This document shows, one piece after another, positions 55,608 to 63,594 of a stretch of 64,000 bases of DNA. The translations under genes and the position numbers were made by a program. Position 1 is the first letter of the stretch. The number at the start of each line of letters is the position of its first letter. Under the pieces are notes generated by a model that was given only the letters and a program-made list of their open reading frames with translations, did not search any database and was not told where the DNA came from. The stretch lies in contig NZ_JAJJJF010000012.1 in NCBI RefSeq assembly GCF_022458745.1, positions 1 through 64,000 on the forward strand, in the 5' to 3' direction. Origin of the DNA: Bacillus piscicola (GTDB taxonomy: Bacteria > Bacillota > Bacilli > Bacillales > Marinococcaceae).

Positions 55608-57089
55608 ATGCTTGAATTACAGGATATTACCGGTGGGTACGGCTCCGTTCCGATCGTACAGAATATAAGCTTTAACGTGGAGGCAGGGGAGATTTTCAGT
55701 ATTGTCGGCCCGAATGGAAGTGGAAAGTCCACCCTTTTAAAATTTATTTTCGGTGCCCTGGAACCGGACCAAGGAAAAATTTTCATTGATCATAAGCCTC
55801 TTTCTACTTATGCTCCAAAAGCATTGGCAAAAAAAGTAGCTGTTTTGCCGCAGCATGCTGAAACTACTTTTTCCTTTACTGTCAGACAAGTAGTAGAACT
55901 TGGCAGGTACCCGTATCAAAAAGGGCTGTTTAGCACGCAACTTGAAGAGGATACAAAAATTGTGGACCAATCGATGGAGGAGACGGGTGTGTTATCATTT
56001 GCCGATCAACCGCTCGATACATTAAGCGGCGGTGAGAGACAGCGTGTTTTTTTGGCTCGGGCACTGGCGCAGGAACCAGATATGTTATTGTTAGACGAAC
56101 CGACGAACCATTTGGACATCTCCTTTCAAATCAGTTTGTTAGATACATTGAAAAAATGGGCACGCACGAAAAAACTGACTGTCGTAGCGGTGCTTCATGA
56201 CTTAAATATGGCAGCGATGTACAGTGACCGTACGTTGTTACTCAAAGAAGGCAGGCAAGAAGCACTGGGGAAGCCGGCGTATGTCATGGAGAAAAACAGC
56301 TTGGAGTCGGTTTACAAGACGGAATTATATCGAAAAGAACACCCATCTGTCCCGAGCCCTTTAATCACGTTAGTTCCGCATACGGAGAAAGATGTGGCTG
56401 AGAATTATATAGATGGGTTGCTGGTAACGGAGGAAACAAGCCATACGTGCATTAGTTCCTCCATTTATTGGAAAACGTTATCCTCCGCTGTCATTGGGGC
56501 GGGATTCGGATGGCACCGTCATTTTGTAAACCGCCATGTGGATAAAAATTATAATGAAGACAATCCCGAAAGTGAGTATATGATGTTCCTGCAGTCTCTT
56601 CAAATCGATAGTCAAGACACGACAGGTATGATGACGGCAGCGTCTCTCGCAGACGGAGCGAAAGTGCGGGTCCAGGATGAAGACGGAGATGTGTTTGTGT
56701 ATGCGACAGCCGGCACTGCCAATGCCGTTGATGTTTCAAAAGCGTATGAAAAGCACTCTCAACCGGTAACGATTGGAACGATCAATATCTGGATATTCAT
56801 CGACGGGACATTGACGGAAGCGGCCTATACGCAAGTCATGATGACGGCAACAGAAGCAAAGGCAAAAGCGTTATTAGATAAAGACATCCTTGACCCGGAT
56901 ACGGGAACACCAGCAACGGGGACGTCAACAGACAGTATGTGTGTCGCCGCTACCCAGCAGGGGGATACCTATCACTACGGCGGCACGATTTCCGTTCTCG
57001 GAAAGAAAATTGGTAAAGCTGTCTATGAAGCGGTCGCGGAAACACTTGATCGTTACAAAGAAAGACGCCGGAGTTATTCACAGGCATGA
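55608..57089 (+). CDS. BtuD-CbiZ fusion: corrinoid ABC ATPase with cobinamide amidohydrolase
   Basis: The 493-residue protein combines two functions. Residues 1-255 form an ABC ATPase with Walker A GPNGSGKST (34-42), LSGGERQRV and LLLDEPTNHLD. Residues about 260-490 match CbiZ, with ATAGTANA, GTINIWIFIDGTLTEAA and an ATGTSTDSM segment. CbiZ cleaves adenosylcobinamide or pseudocobalamin to cobyric acid for remodelling. Fusion couples import to remodelling and is known in some alkaliphilic Bacillus relatives. It overlaps cbiB by 4 nt. Confidence 0.92.
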   Translation: MLELQDITGGYGSVPIVQNISFNVEAGEIFSIVGPNGSGKSTLLKFIFGALEPDQGKIFIDHKPLSTYAPKALAKKVAVLPQHAETTFSFTVRQVVELGRYPYQKGLFSTQLEEDTKIVDQSMEETGVLSFADQPLDTLSGGERQRVFLARALAQEPDMLLLDEPTNHLDISFQISLLDTLKKWARTKKLTVVAVLHDLNMAAMYSDRTLLLKEGRQEALGKPAYVMEKNSLESVYKTELYRKEHPSVPSPLITLVPHTEKDVAENYIDGLLVTEETSHTCISSSIYWKTLSSAVIGAGFGWHRHFVNRHVDKNYNEDNPESEYMMFLQSLQIDSQDTTGMMTAASLADGAKVRVQDEDGDVFVYATAGTANAVDVSKAYEKHSQPVTIGTINIWIFIDGTLTEAAYTQVMMTATEAKAKALLDKDILDPDTGTPATGTSTDSMCVAATQQGDTYHYGGTISVLGKKIGKAVYEAVAETLDRYKERRRSYSQA

Positions 57090-58051
57090 ACGTTCTTTTC
57101 GGCCATTTGTTAGCGATCACTTGCGCGTACTTGCTGGACCGCAAGTTTGGAGACCCCCATGCCTCCTGGCACCCCGTTGTCATCATGGGTAACATCATTG
57201 CTGCTTCTGAAAAAAAATGTAATAAAGGGAAGGGTTTAAGGGGGAAAGGTGCTATTGCTGTTCTTCTCCCCGCCATCCTCCTGTTTGTCGCTTTCCTTTT
57301 CATCATTTTATTTAGTTACCAACTCCACTTCTTGCTCGGGGCTGTCCTCGAAGCGCTCCTTCTGTGGCTGCTTGTCGGCGGCACGAGTATGACGAATATT
57401 GTGGAACAAATCTATCAATCTCTTTTAACGAAAAACATCGAAAAAGCACGGCAGGGGACAGCAATGATTGTGTCTCGTAATACGGACCATGCCAGTGAGG
57501 AAGACATCGTGAAAGCGGTACTGGAGAGCTTGGGCGAAAACATTTCGGATAGTGTCACCGCTCCCTTTTTCTATGCATTTATTGGCGGGGCACCACTTGC
57601 TGCCTTCTATCGTTTCATCAATACAGCGGACGCGATGATCGGTTACCGGACAGAGAGATACCGCCAGTACGGTTGGGCAGCGGCTCGTACCGATGATCTG
57701 CTTAACCTCATTCCAGCACGGGTGACAGCGTTACTGATGACGTTATCCGCGCGGAGAGTAAAGAAGGTGTCGTGGAAGAAGGCGTTGGCGGTCATGTGGA
57801 AGGATGCCCGGCAGCATGACAGCCCCAATGCCGGCTTTGGAGAATCTGCGATGGCTGGCATTTTAGATGTCCAGCTGGGTGGCCCAACGGTTTACCACGG
57901 CAAAATAAAACCGCGTCCTTTTTTAGGTAACGGCACGAGAAGCCTGGATGCTGCCTGCATGAAAGATGGCCTCATCGTGTGGCAGTCAACGATACTCCGT
58001 GCTGTGACCGTTTTATGGCTGATAGGAGGACTGCTATATGTCTTGTTTTAA
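57086..58051 (+). CDS. cbiB: Adenosylcobinamide-phosphate synthase CbiB/CobD
   Basis: The 321-residue membrane protein has about five helices, an N-terminal HPVVIMG motif, NTADAMIGYRTERYRQYGWAAARTDDLLNL and GILDVQLGG. It joins aminopropanol (phosphate) to cobyric acid. This is the step directly after CbiZ, matching the fused enzyme upstream. It overlaps cobU by 14 nt. Confidence 0.93.
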   Translation: MNVLFGHLLAITCAYLLDRKFGDPHASWHPVVIMGNIIAASEKKCNKGKGLRGKGAIAVLLPAILLFVAFLFIILFSYQLHFLLGAVLEALLLWLLVGGTSMTNIVEQIYQSLLTKNIEKARQGTAMIVSRNTDHASEEDIVKAVLESLGENISDSVTAPFFYAFIGGAPLAAFYRFINTADAMIGYRTERYRQYGWAAARTDDLLNLIPARVTALLMTLSARRVKKVSWKKALAVMWKDARQHDSPNAGFGESAMAGILDVQLGGPTVYHGKIKPRPFLGNGTRSLDAACMKDGLIVWQSTILRAVTVLWLIGGLLYVLF

Positions 58052-58619
58052 AGAGGAACAACGAACAGCAAGGGGTATTTCGTTTATAAGCGGGGGAGTG
58101 CGCAGCGGGAAAAGCAGCTTTGCGGAAAAATGGGCGGAAGGCAACAAAAAAAGAGACGGCCGGCTCGTATACATTGCGACAGCAAAGCCCACGGATCATG
58201 AAATGATAGAACGGATTCGAAAGCATCAACACGACCGCCTTTTAAAAAATGAAAGTTGGATCACAATCGAACAAGAGCGTGACCTTTCCAACATCTGTGG
58301 CCAGCTGCGGCCGGCTGATACCGTATTGGTTGATTGCTTAACCATCTGGCTCAGTAATGAGATGTTCGCGCATTCCGAGCAGCGAAGTATGCAAGAGGTC
58401 CAAAGGAATATGTGTGAAGCTCTTCATTATGTGCAGGAGGCATGCTCCCATCTCGTCATTGTCAGTAATGATATTTTTCACGAAATGCTGCCGGAAGCAA
58501 AAGAGACGAAAGCATACGTGCAAGCTCTCGGCCAGTTGCACCAATATATCGTCCGTCACGCCGGTGCAGCGGTTAAACTAGAATTCGGTAAACCAATTTG
58601 GATGAAGGGGGGCAGGTGA
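58038..58619 (+). CDS. cobU: Adenosylcobinamide kinase/guanylyltransferase CobU
   Basis: The 193-residue protein has the P-loop GGVRSGKS (19-26), a VDCLTIWLSN Walker B-like strand and a HQYIVRHAGAAVKLEFGKPI C-terminus. The family phosphorylates adenosylcobinamide and converts it to the GDP form. A second, shorter CobU-like gene lies at 61420. The active-site histidine expected near residue 46-60 is likely in the HQHDRL segment. Confidence 0.88.
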   Translation: MSCFKEEQRTARGISFISGGVRSGKSSFAEKWAEGNKKRDGRLVYIATAKPTDHEMIERIRKHQHDRLLKNESWITIEQERDLSNICGQLRPADTVLVDCLTIWLSNEMFAHSEQRSMQEVQRNMCEALHYVQEACSHLVIVSNDIFHEMLPEAKETKAYVQALGQLHQYIVRHAGAAVKLEFGKPIWMKGGR

Positions 58620-58620
58620 C

Positions 58621-60111
58621 ATGCAGGGACTTATTGTGTGGGGAACGACCTCGGATGCAGGCAAAAGCTTTATTGTTACTGGTTTATGCCGGGCACTCGC
58701 AAACAGGGGTTTAAAAGTGGCTCCTTTTAAAGGGCAAAACATGTCGAACAATTCCTACGTGACGTTATCCGGGCATGAGATTGGCATTGCGCAAGGATTG
58801 CAGGCGGAAGCAGCCCGGACGGAGGCAACCGTCTATATGAACCCAGTTCTTCTCAAGCCAAGCAGCCAGAAAAGTGCGGAAGTTATTATGCTTGGTGAAT
58901 CATACGGATCACCGGGCGCAGCCGAATATCGGAGAAGTTATATTCCGGAGGCACGGGAAGCGGTAGCGAAATCGTTAAAAGTTCTAGCCGAAGAATATGA
59001 TGCGATCGTGATGGAAGGTGCAGGCAGTCCGGCTGAAGTTAATTTGATGGATAAAGATATTGCGAACCTGATCACGGCCGAAATAGCCAATGTCCCCGCT
59101 CTGCTTGCGGCAGACATTGAACGCGGAGGCATTTTTGCCAGCATCAGCGGAACGTTAGCTTTGCTTCCTCCTAAACAACGCCGCCGTGTGAAAGGGCTGA
59201 TTGTGAATCGCTTTCGTGGTGATCCTGCTCTATTCGAAAATGGCGTGACGTGGCTGGAAGAGCACACGGGAGTTTCCGTGAATGGGGTGCTCCCGGCGTT
59301 AGACATCCACATGGAGGGAGAAGACTCGCTCGCATTTTCGTCTCTAGCCAGGAGGAAAGAAGGGGCCGGCACCACGATTGATATGGCCGTTCTCTCCCTT
59401 CCTTATATCGCAAACCACACCGATATTGACCCCTTTACGGTGGAAGAGGATGTGTCGGTGCGGATTGTAAAAGAAGCGAGTCAATTCGGTACACCTGATG
59501 TAGTCTTTATCCCTGGCACGACGACGAGCCCTCAGGAAAGCTATGCTTACTTGGAACGTCTCGGCTTAACGGAAGAAATACGCTCTCATTTTCGCCAAGG
59601 GGGCGCAATAGTCGGGGTAGGGAATGGTGCACAACTACTAGGAAAGGTAGAGCATGCTCGTAATAGAAACGAAGAAGCGCAGACCGGATTAGGCATCTGT
59701 CCGCTGTACTCTCAGTGCCAGGATACGAAAAAAACAAGCCGATGGACAGGAACGTTTCAGGCTGACGGCACGGAATCTCGTGTAACAGGTTTTGTAATTG
59801 ATGACAGCATCCAACATGGCCGCTTTGATGATTCCTGGCTCCCGTTGTTCGTCGGTAAAGAGAACCAACTAGAAGGAATACGCTCAGCCGATAACCGCTT
59901 GATCGGCACATCGGTCCATCATGCTTTCCACAACGATTGGTGGCGAACCTGGTGGTTGAACCAACTGCGGGAGGCGAAAGGTGTTCCGAAAGCCGAGGTG
60001 GCTCCGTTCACGACGAACAAGGACCGAAAGCTCGATCAATTAGCGGACGCGTTTGAAGAACATTTAAATATTGATGCTATCCTTGATATGATAAAGAAGG
60101 GCCACATATGA
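58621..60111 (+). CDS. cobQ: Cobyric acid synthase CobQ with altered glutaminase site
   Basis: The 496-residue protein has an N-terminal ATP-dependent synthetase domain (GTTSDAGKS, FKGQNMSNNS, VYMNPVLLKPSSQKS), which looks fully intact. The C-terminal class I glutaminase-like domain has Gly334 in IVGVGNGAQLLG, where the family has the catalytic Cys (usually GICGGYQMLG). His433 in the GTSVHHAF segment is kept. Without Cys the domain cannot hydrolyse glutamine in the usual way. The enzyme may use free ammonia; this is inferred. It overlaps cobS by 4 nt. Confidence 0.9.
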   Translation: MQGLIVWGTTSDAGKSFIVTGLCRALANRGLKVAPFKGQNMSNNSYVTLSGHEIGIAQGLQAEAARTEATVYMNPVLLKPSSQKSAEVIMLGESYGSPGAAEYRRSYIPEAREAVAKSLKVLAEEYDAIVMEGAGSPAEVNLMDKDIANLITAEIANVPALLAADIERGGIFASISGTLALLPPKQRRRVKGLIVNRFRGDPALFENGVTWLEEHTGVSVNGVLPALDIHMEGEDSLAFSSLARRKEGAGTTIDMAVLSLPYIANHTDIDPFTVEEDVSVRIVKEASQFGTPDVVFIPGTTTSPQESYAYLERLGLTEEIRSHFRQGGAIVGVGNGAQLLGKVEHARNRNEEAQTGLGICPLYSQCQDTKKTSRWTGTFQADGTESRVTGFVIDDSIQHGRFDDSWLPLFVGKENQLEGIRSADNRLIGTSVHHAFHNDWWRTWWLNQLREAKGVPKAEVAPFTTNKDRKLDQLADAFEEHLNIDAILDMIKKGHI

Positions 60112-60905
60112 AACATTTGATAGCCGGTTTTTGGATGGCGATGTCCTTTTTAACTATTTCACCAGTAAAGCAGGTAGAATGGGATCAACCGACTACCCGG
60201 AATTCTTTGCCTTTTTTCCCTATTTGCGGACTGTTCATCGGTACAGTTGCAGCTGGGATTACGGCCATATTTACATATCTTTTTCCGTTGCTTCCTGTTT
60301 ATCTAACCGCTTTTATTATTTTTGCAGCCCTTCTTCTCCTGTACGGCGGCCTTCACTTGGACGGCTGGATGGATGTAAGCGATGCAATGGGTTCGTGGCG
60401 CGACAAAGAACGGAAGCTGGAAATTATGAAGGACAGCCATGTCGGCTCTGCTGCGGTGTGGACAACCATCCTTTTACTAGGAGCACGTTTTGTCAGCATT
60501 CTCGCTGTTGTCGAAGCAACTGATCATTCCTTGTTGTACCTCGCTATTTTTCTCATCCCGGTCCTTACCCGTACCGCTATGGGCTGTTTGATTATCTCGG
60601 CACCCCTTGCGAAAGAAGAAGGACTTGCAGCCTGGTTCCAGCAAAGCACAAATCTGTTCGATACGGTGAAGGTGGTCGTGATCGGGGTAGTCATTGTGGT
60701 TATTGCAGCCGTTGCTTTTGCAGCACCATGGCTTTTTATTCTCGTTCTCCTTGTGGGAAGTGTGGCAGGCTATACGGCGGCACAGTTGTATTTTCAGAAG
60801 ACCTTTGGCGGCATCAACGGGGATATGGCCGGAGCTTTATCAGAAGGATTGGAGACGATGTTATGGATGATCAGCGCACTGTTTATTTTCTCCGTCATGG
60901 TGTAA
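60108..60905 (+). CDS. cobS: Adenosylcobinamide-GDP ribazoletransferase CobS
   Basis: The 265-residue membrane protein has about six helices. The metal-binding acidic motif LHLDGWMDVSDAMG is present near residue 82. It attaches alpha-ribazole to AdoCbi-GDP to complete the nucleotide loop. It overlaps cobQ by 4 nt at the start and cobC by 43 nt at the end. Confidence 0.93.
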   Translation: MKHLIAGFWMAMSFLTISPVKQVEWDQPTTRNSLPFFPICGLFIGTVAAGITAIFTYLFPLLPVYLTAFIIFAALLLLYGGLHLDGWMDVSDAMGSWRDKERKLEIMKDSHVGSAAVWTTILLLGARFVSILAVVEATDHSLLYLAIFLIPVLTRTAMGCLIISAPLAKEEGLAAWFQQSTNLFDTVKVVVIGVVIVVIAAVAFAAPWLFILVLLVGSVAGYTAAQLYFQKTFGGINGDMAGALSEGLETMLWMISALFIFSVMV

Positions 60906-61468
60906 CCCACCCGAACGAACGCAGACAATATACCGGCTGGTCGGACCCTGAATTGGTTGACGGGGAATGCCGCTGGTTACAACGCCTGGCTCCTTATCTG
61001 GAGGCAGACCAAGTATTCAGCAGTGATCTTATCCGGGCCAAACAAACCGCTGCTTGTTTATTTCCTTCTTCACCTCCCTCTGTTTCCCCCTCTTTTCGGG
61101 AATTGTATTTCGGTGACTTTGAAGGAAAAACGTACGAGGAATTAAAAGGCAACAAAGCGTATCAACACTGGCTCGATCATATCGATAGCGCTGCACCACT
61201 TAACGGTGAATCTCTTCGTTCGTTTCAAAAACGGGTCCAGGACGGCTGGGAATTAGTGAAAAGAAGGACAGACCGCCGAGCCGCAGTCGTGACACACGGC
61301 GGCTGGATCAGGGAATGGTTCCGCCTATACGCGCCGCACTTCCCGGAAGAAAAATTATGGAACATTCCATTCGGAGGCGGCTGGTGTGGTGTCTTTCAAG
61401 TAAGAGGGGAGGAATGGGAATGCGTTTCGTTACAGGAGGTGCCTATAACGGAAAGAAAACCTGGGTAA
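60863..61468 (+). CDS. cobC: Alpha-ribazole phosphatase CobC (histidine phosphatase family)
   Basis: The 201-residue protein has the RHG signature (YFLRHGVTHPNE) with the nucleophilic His, ELYFGDFEG and VVTHGGWIR with the second His. Context in the cobalamin operon points to dephosphorylation of alpha-ribazole phosphate or adenosylcobalamin 5'-phosphate. The ATG lies inside cobS, with GGAG 9 nt upstream. It overlaps the next gene by 49 nt. Confidence 0.88.
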   Translation: MDDQRTVYFLRHGVTHPNERRQYTGWSDPELVDGECRWLQRLAPYLEADQVFSSDLIRAKQTAACLFPSSPPSVSPSFRELYFGDFEGKTYEELKGNKAYQHWLDHIDSAAPLNGESLRSFQKRVQDGWELVKRRTDRRAAVVTHGGWIREWFRLYAPHFPEEKLWNIPFGGGWCGVFQVRGEEWECVSLQEVPITERKPG

Positions 61469-61857
61469 AAGAAACCTTTCCGGAGCGCTTCGAGAGCCAT
61501 TTTGCATGGATCAATTGTTATGAGACGAAGAACGCCGATTTGGCGGACGTAACATCTGTGAACGCTTCTACTATTGTAATTGAGGGGGTGGAAGAAGGGC
61601 TGAAAGAGGGTATCCTTTCTAAATCGGTGAACGGGGAAGCGTTTTTTCAAGCGTACCTTGCTCCCTTACTGGAATGGGAAAAAGAACACGAAAAGCGGAA
61701 AGTCATCATGATCGGCACGGACATTACGAAAGGAATTGTACCGCTCGATAAAGAATTAAGAGAATGGCGTGATGAAACAGGGCGGCTGTACCAGAAACTT
61801 TTTCGGAAAGCGGACCATGTACATCTCATCTGGTTCGGAATTGCCGAAACACTATAA
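61420..61857 (+). CDS. Short CobU-like protein with an altered P-loop
   Basis: The 145-residue protein starts MRFVTGGAYNGKKTWVKETF. The P-loop form GGAYNGKKT (6-14) differs from GGxRSGKS of CobU. The C-terminal half (GTDITKGIVPLDKELREWRDETGRLYQ, about 100-125) resembles the CobU C-terminus strongly. The middle is shorter than in CobU. It lies in the operon with a complete cobU, so it may do one of the two CobU reactions or act on another intermediate. ATG 61420 has AGGGGAGG 7 nt upstream. Confidence 0.75.
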   Translation: MRFVTGGAYNGKKTWVKETFPERFESHFAWINCYETKNADLADVTSVNASTIVIEGVEEGLKEGILSKSVNGEAFFQAYLAPLLEWEKEHEKRKVIMIGTDITKGIVPLDKELREWRDETGRLYQKLFRKADHVHLIWFGIAETL

Positions 61858-61871
61858 AAGGAGGCTTTACC

Positions 61872-62456
61872 ATGAGACTATATACGAAAACAGGAGATAA
61901 AGGACAAACAAGCTTGAAAGGCGGACGTAGAAGCAAAAGTGATTTACGCGTGGAAGCGTACGGAACATGTGATGAATTGAATTCCTTTGTCGGAAGAGCA
62001 GCAGCACTCCTGGACGACGAGGTGTTCCCGGATATCAAGCCGGAGCTCGTGAACATCCAACATGAATTATTCGACTGCGGCAGTGATTTGTCGACGATTC
62101 GCAAAGAGCCGGAATTTAAAGTGAAAGAGGAAATGATTACGTTTTTGGAAGAGCGGATTGATGAGTATGTAAAAGAAGCACCAGAGCTGCAGCGCTTTAT
62201 CCTTCCGGGTGGGTCCATTGCCTCCGCTGAGCTGCATGTCTGCCGGACGGTAGCGCGCAGAACAGAACGACTTTGTGCTGCACTAATGGATAAAGAAGAG
62301 ATTAACCAAGAAGTATTTAAATACTTAAACCGTCTTTCTGATTACTTTTTTGCGGTAGCACGCGTTGTGAATTACCGTCAGCAAGTGAGAGACGTAGAGT
62401 ATGAGCGCAGTGCCATCGTCTTTCGGAAACCGAAACAAAAAAAGAACGATCAATAG
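61872..62456 (+). CDS. pduO: PduO-type ATP:cob(I)alamin adenosyltransferase
   Basis: The 194-residue helical-bundle protein has the N-terminal TKTGDKGQTSL motif, the ATP-binding GTCDELNSFVG and the C-terminal RTVARRTER and LNRLSDYFFAVAR motifs. It transfers adenosyl from ATP to cobalt, giving the coenzyme form. It ends the operon, before a clear terminator. Confidence 0.93.
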   Translation: MRLYTKTGDKGQTSLKGGRRSKSDLRVEAYGTCDELNSFVGRAAALLDDEVFPDIKPELVNIQHELFDCGSDLSTIRKEPEFKVKEEMITFLEERIDEYVKEAPELQRFILPGGSIASAELHVCRTVARRTERLCAALMDKEEINQEVFKYLNRLSDYFFAVARVVNYRQQVRDVEYERSAIVFRKPKQKKNDQ

Positions 62457-62468
62457 ATTAACGTGCGA

Positions 62469-62499
62469 GAATCAGATCCTTAGGGTCTGGTTCTTTTTC
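62469..62499 (+). terminator. Terminator of the cobalamin operon
   Basis: GAATCAGATCC pairs with GGTCTGGTTC using G-T wobbles and is followed by TTTTT. Confidence 0.8.
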
Positions 62500-62562
62500 A
62501 TAAACTAGAAAGGAAGACAGGAGAAGCTTTAGGGTTGTTGTTTCGTCCATTCTCTAGATTGA

Positions 62563-62804
62563 CAACCTCATCCAGGCGCTATGACGCTGTTATTTGAGAG
62601 AGGGGCTATTTTCACGCCGTCATACGAGAGCTATGACGTCGTTATTTTAGCGGTGCCCGATTTCAAGGCGTCATTGGGGTTGTATGAAGCATCTATTTGA
62701 AAGCATGCTCGTTTTCGCGACGTCATTGACTCGGTATGGGGTAGTTATATTGGGGGCGCGTCATTTTCAAACCTTTATACAGACGCTATCAGTCCTATAT
62801 TTAT
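62563..62804 (+). repeat. 52-bp hairpin repeat array E (4 clear units)
   Basis: Units start at 62563, 62615, 62666 and 62718, with a decayed one near 62770. The unit at 62615 is an excellent example: CGCCGTCATA, CGAGAGC, TATGACGTCG, TTATTTT. One spacing is 51 bp. The array lies between the cobalamin terminator and bceR. Confidence 0.82.
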
Positions 62805-62886
62805 CCAGCTGCTTCTTTTCATGTCTCCAACGCGGGGAAACGGAATGGTATAATCGACGAAATACAGTGTTTATAGGGGGATCGGC

Positions 62887-63594
62887 ATGGAGAAGGTTAT
62901 GATTGTAGAAGATGACCCGAAGATTGCGGTGCATTTACAAACGTTTATTGAGAAATACGGCTACACAGTGAAAATTGCCGATGATTTTGCTCACATAATA
63001 GATTCGTTTCGCCGTTTCAAGCCGGATCTGGTGCTGCTTGATATAAACTTGCCACGCTTTGACGGGTTTTACTGGTGCCGGCAGATTCGGATGGAGTCGG
63101 TCTGTCCGGTTATCTTTATTTCGGCTCGCACGGGAGAGATGGATCAAGTGATGGCGCTTGAGAATGGCGGGGATGACTTTATCACGAAGCCGTTTTATCC
63201 GGATATCGTAGTGGCGAAAATCAAGAGTCAGCTGCGCCGTGCGTACGGAGAATATGCGAAAGGCCATGAGGAAAGGATAGTACGACAGGACGGATTGGAA
63301 TTGCGACTGGAGCGACTGGAGCTTGCTTTCAAAGAAACAACCGTCACTCTCAGCAAAAAAGAGACAGATATTATTGAAAGTTTGCTGGATCGGTATCCGC
63401 GGGTAGCCGGGCGCGAAGATCTATTGGAAAAGTTATGGGACGAGCAGACTTATGTCGATGAGAATACTCTGAACGTAAATATGACGCGCGTGCGTAAGAA
63501 ATTCCAGGAGCTTGGAATTAAGAATGCCGTCGAGACAGTCCGAGGGGCAGGCTACCGGCTGCGGGTAACGTGGAATGGAGAAGAAAAACAATGA
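62887..63594 (+). CDS. Response regulator of the BceR type
   Basis: The 235-residue OmpR-type regulator has Asp9, Asp10, phospho-acceptor Asp52 in LLDINLPRFDG, Thr/Lys in TKPFYPD and a C-terminal winged helix. LPRFDGFYWC and the partner kinase type indicate the BceR group, which controls peptide-antibiotic detoxification transporters. The transporter is expected downstream, outside the window. It overlaps the kinase gene by 4 nt. Confidence 0.88.
   Translation: MEKVMIVEDDPKIAVHLQTFIEKYGYTVKIADDFAHIIDSFRRFKPDLVLLDINLPRFDGFYWCRQIRMESVCPVIFISARTGEMDQVMALENGGDDFITKPFYPDIVVAKIKSQLRRAYGEYAKGHEERIVRQDGLELRLERLELAFKETTVTLSKKETDIIESLLDRYPRVAGREDLLEKLWDEQTYVDENTLNVNMTRVRKKFQELGIKNAVETVRGAGYRLRVTWNGEEKQ

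Noticed and set aside
57086-58619. Possible frameshift at the 14-nt cbiB-cobU overlap
   Set aside because: Both proteins are full length with intact termini; overlaps are common throughout this tightly packed operon.
62684-62902. 72-residue frame before bceR
   Set aside because: It overlaps array E and the start of bceR, whose ORF and ribosome binding site are much stronger.
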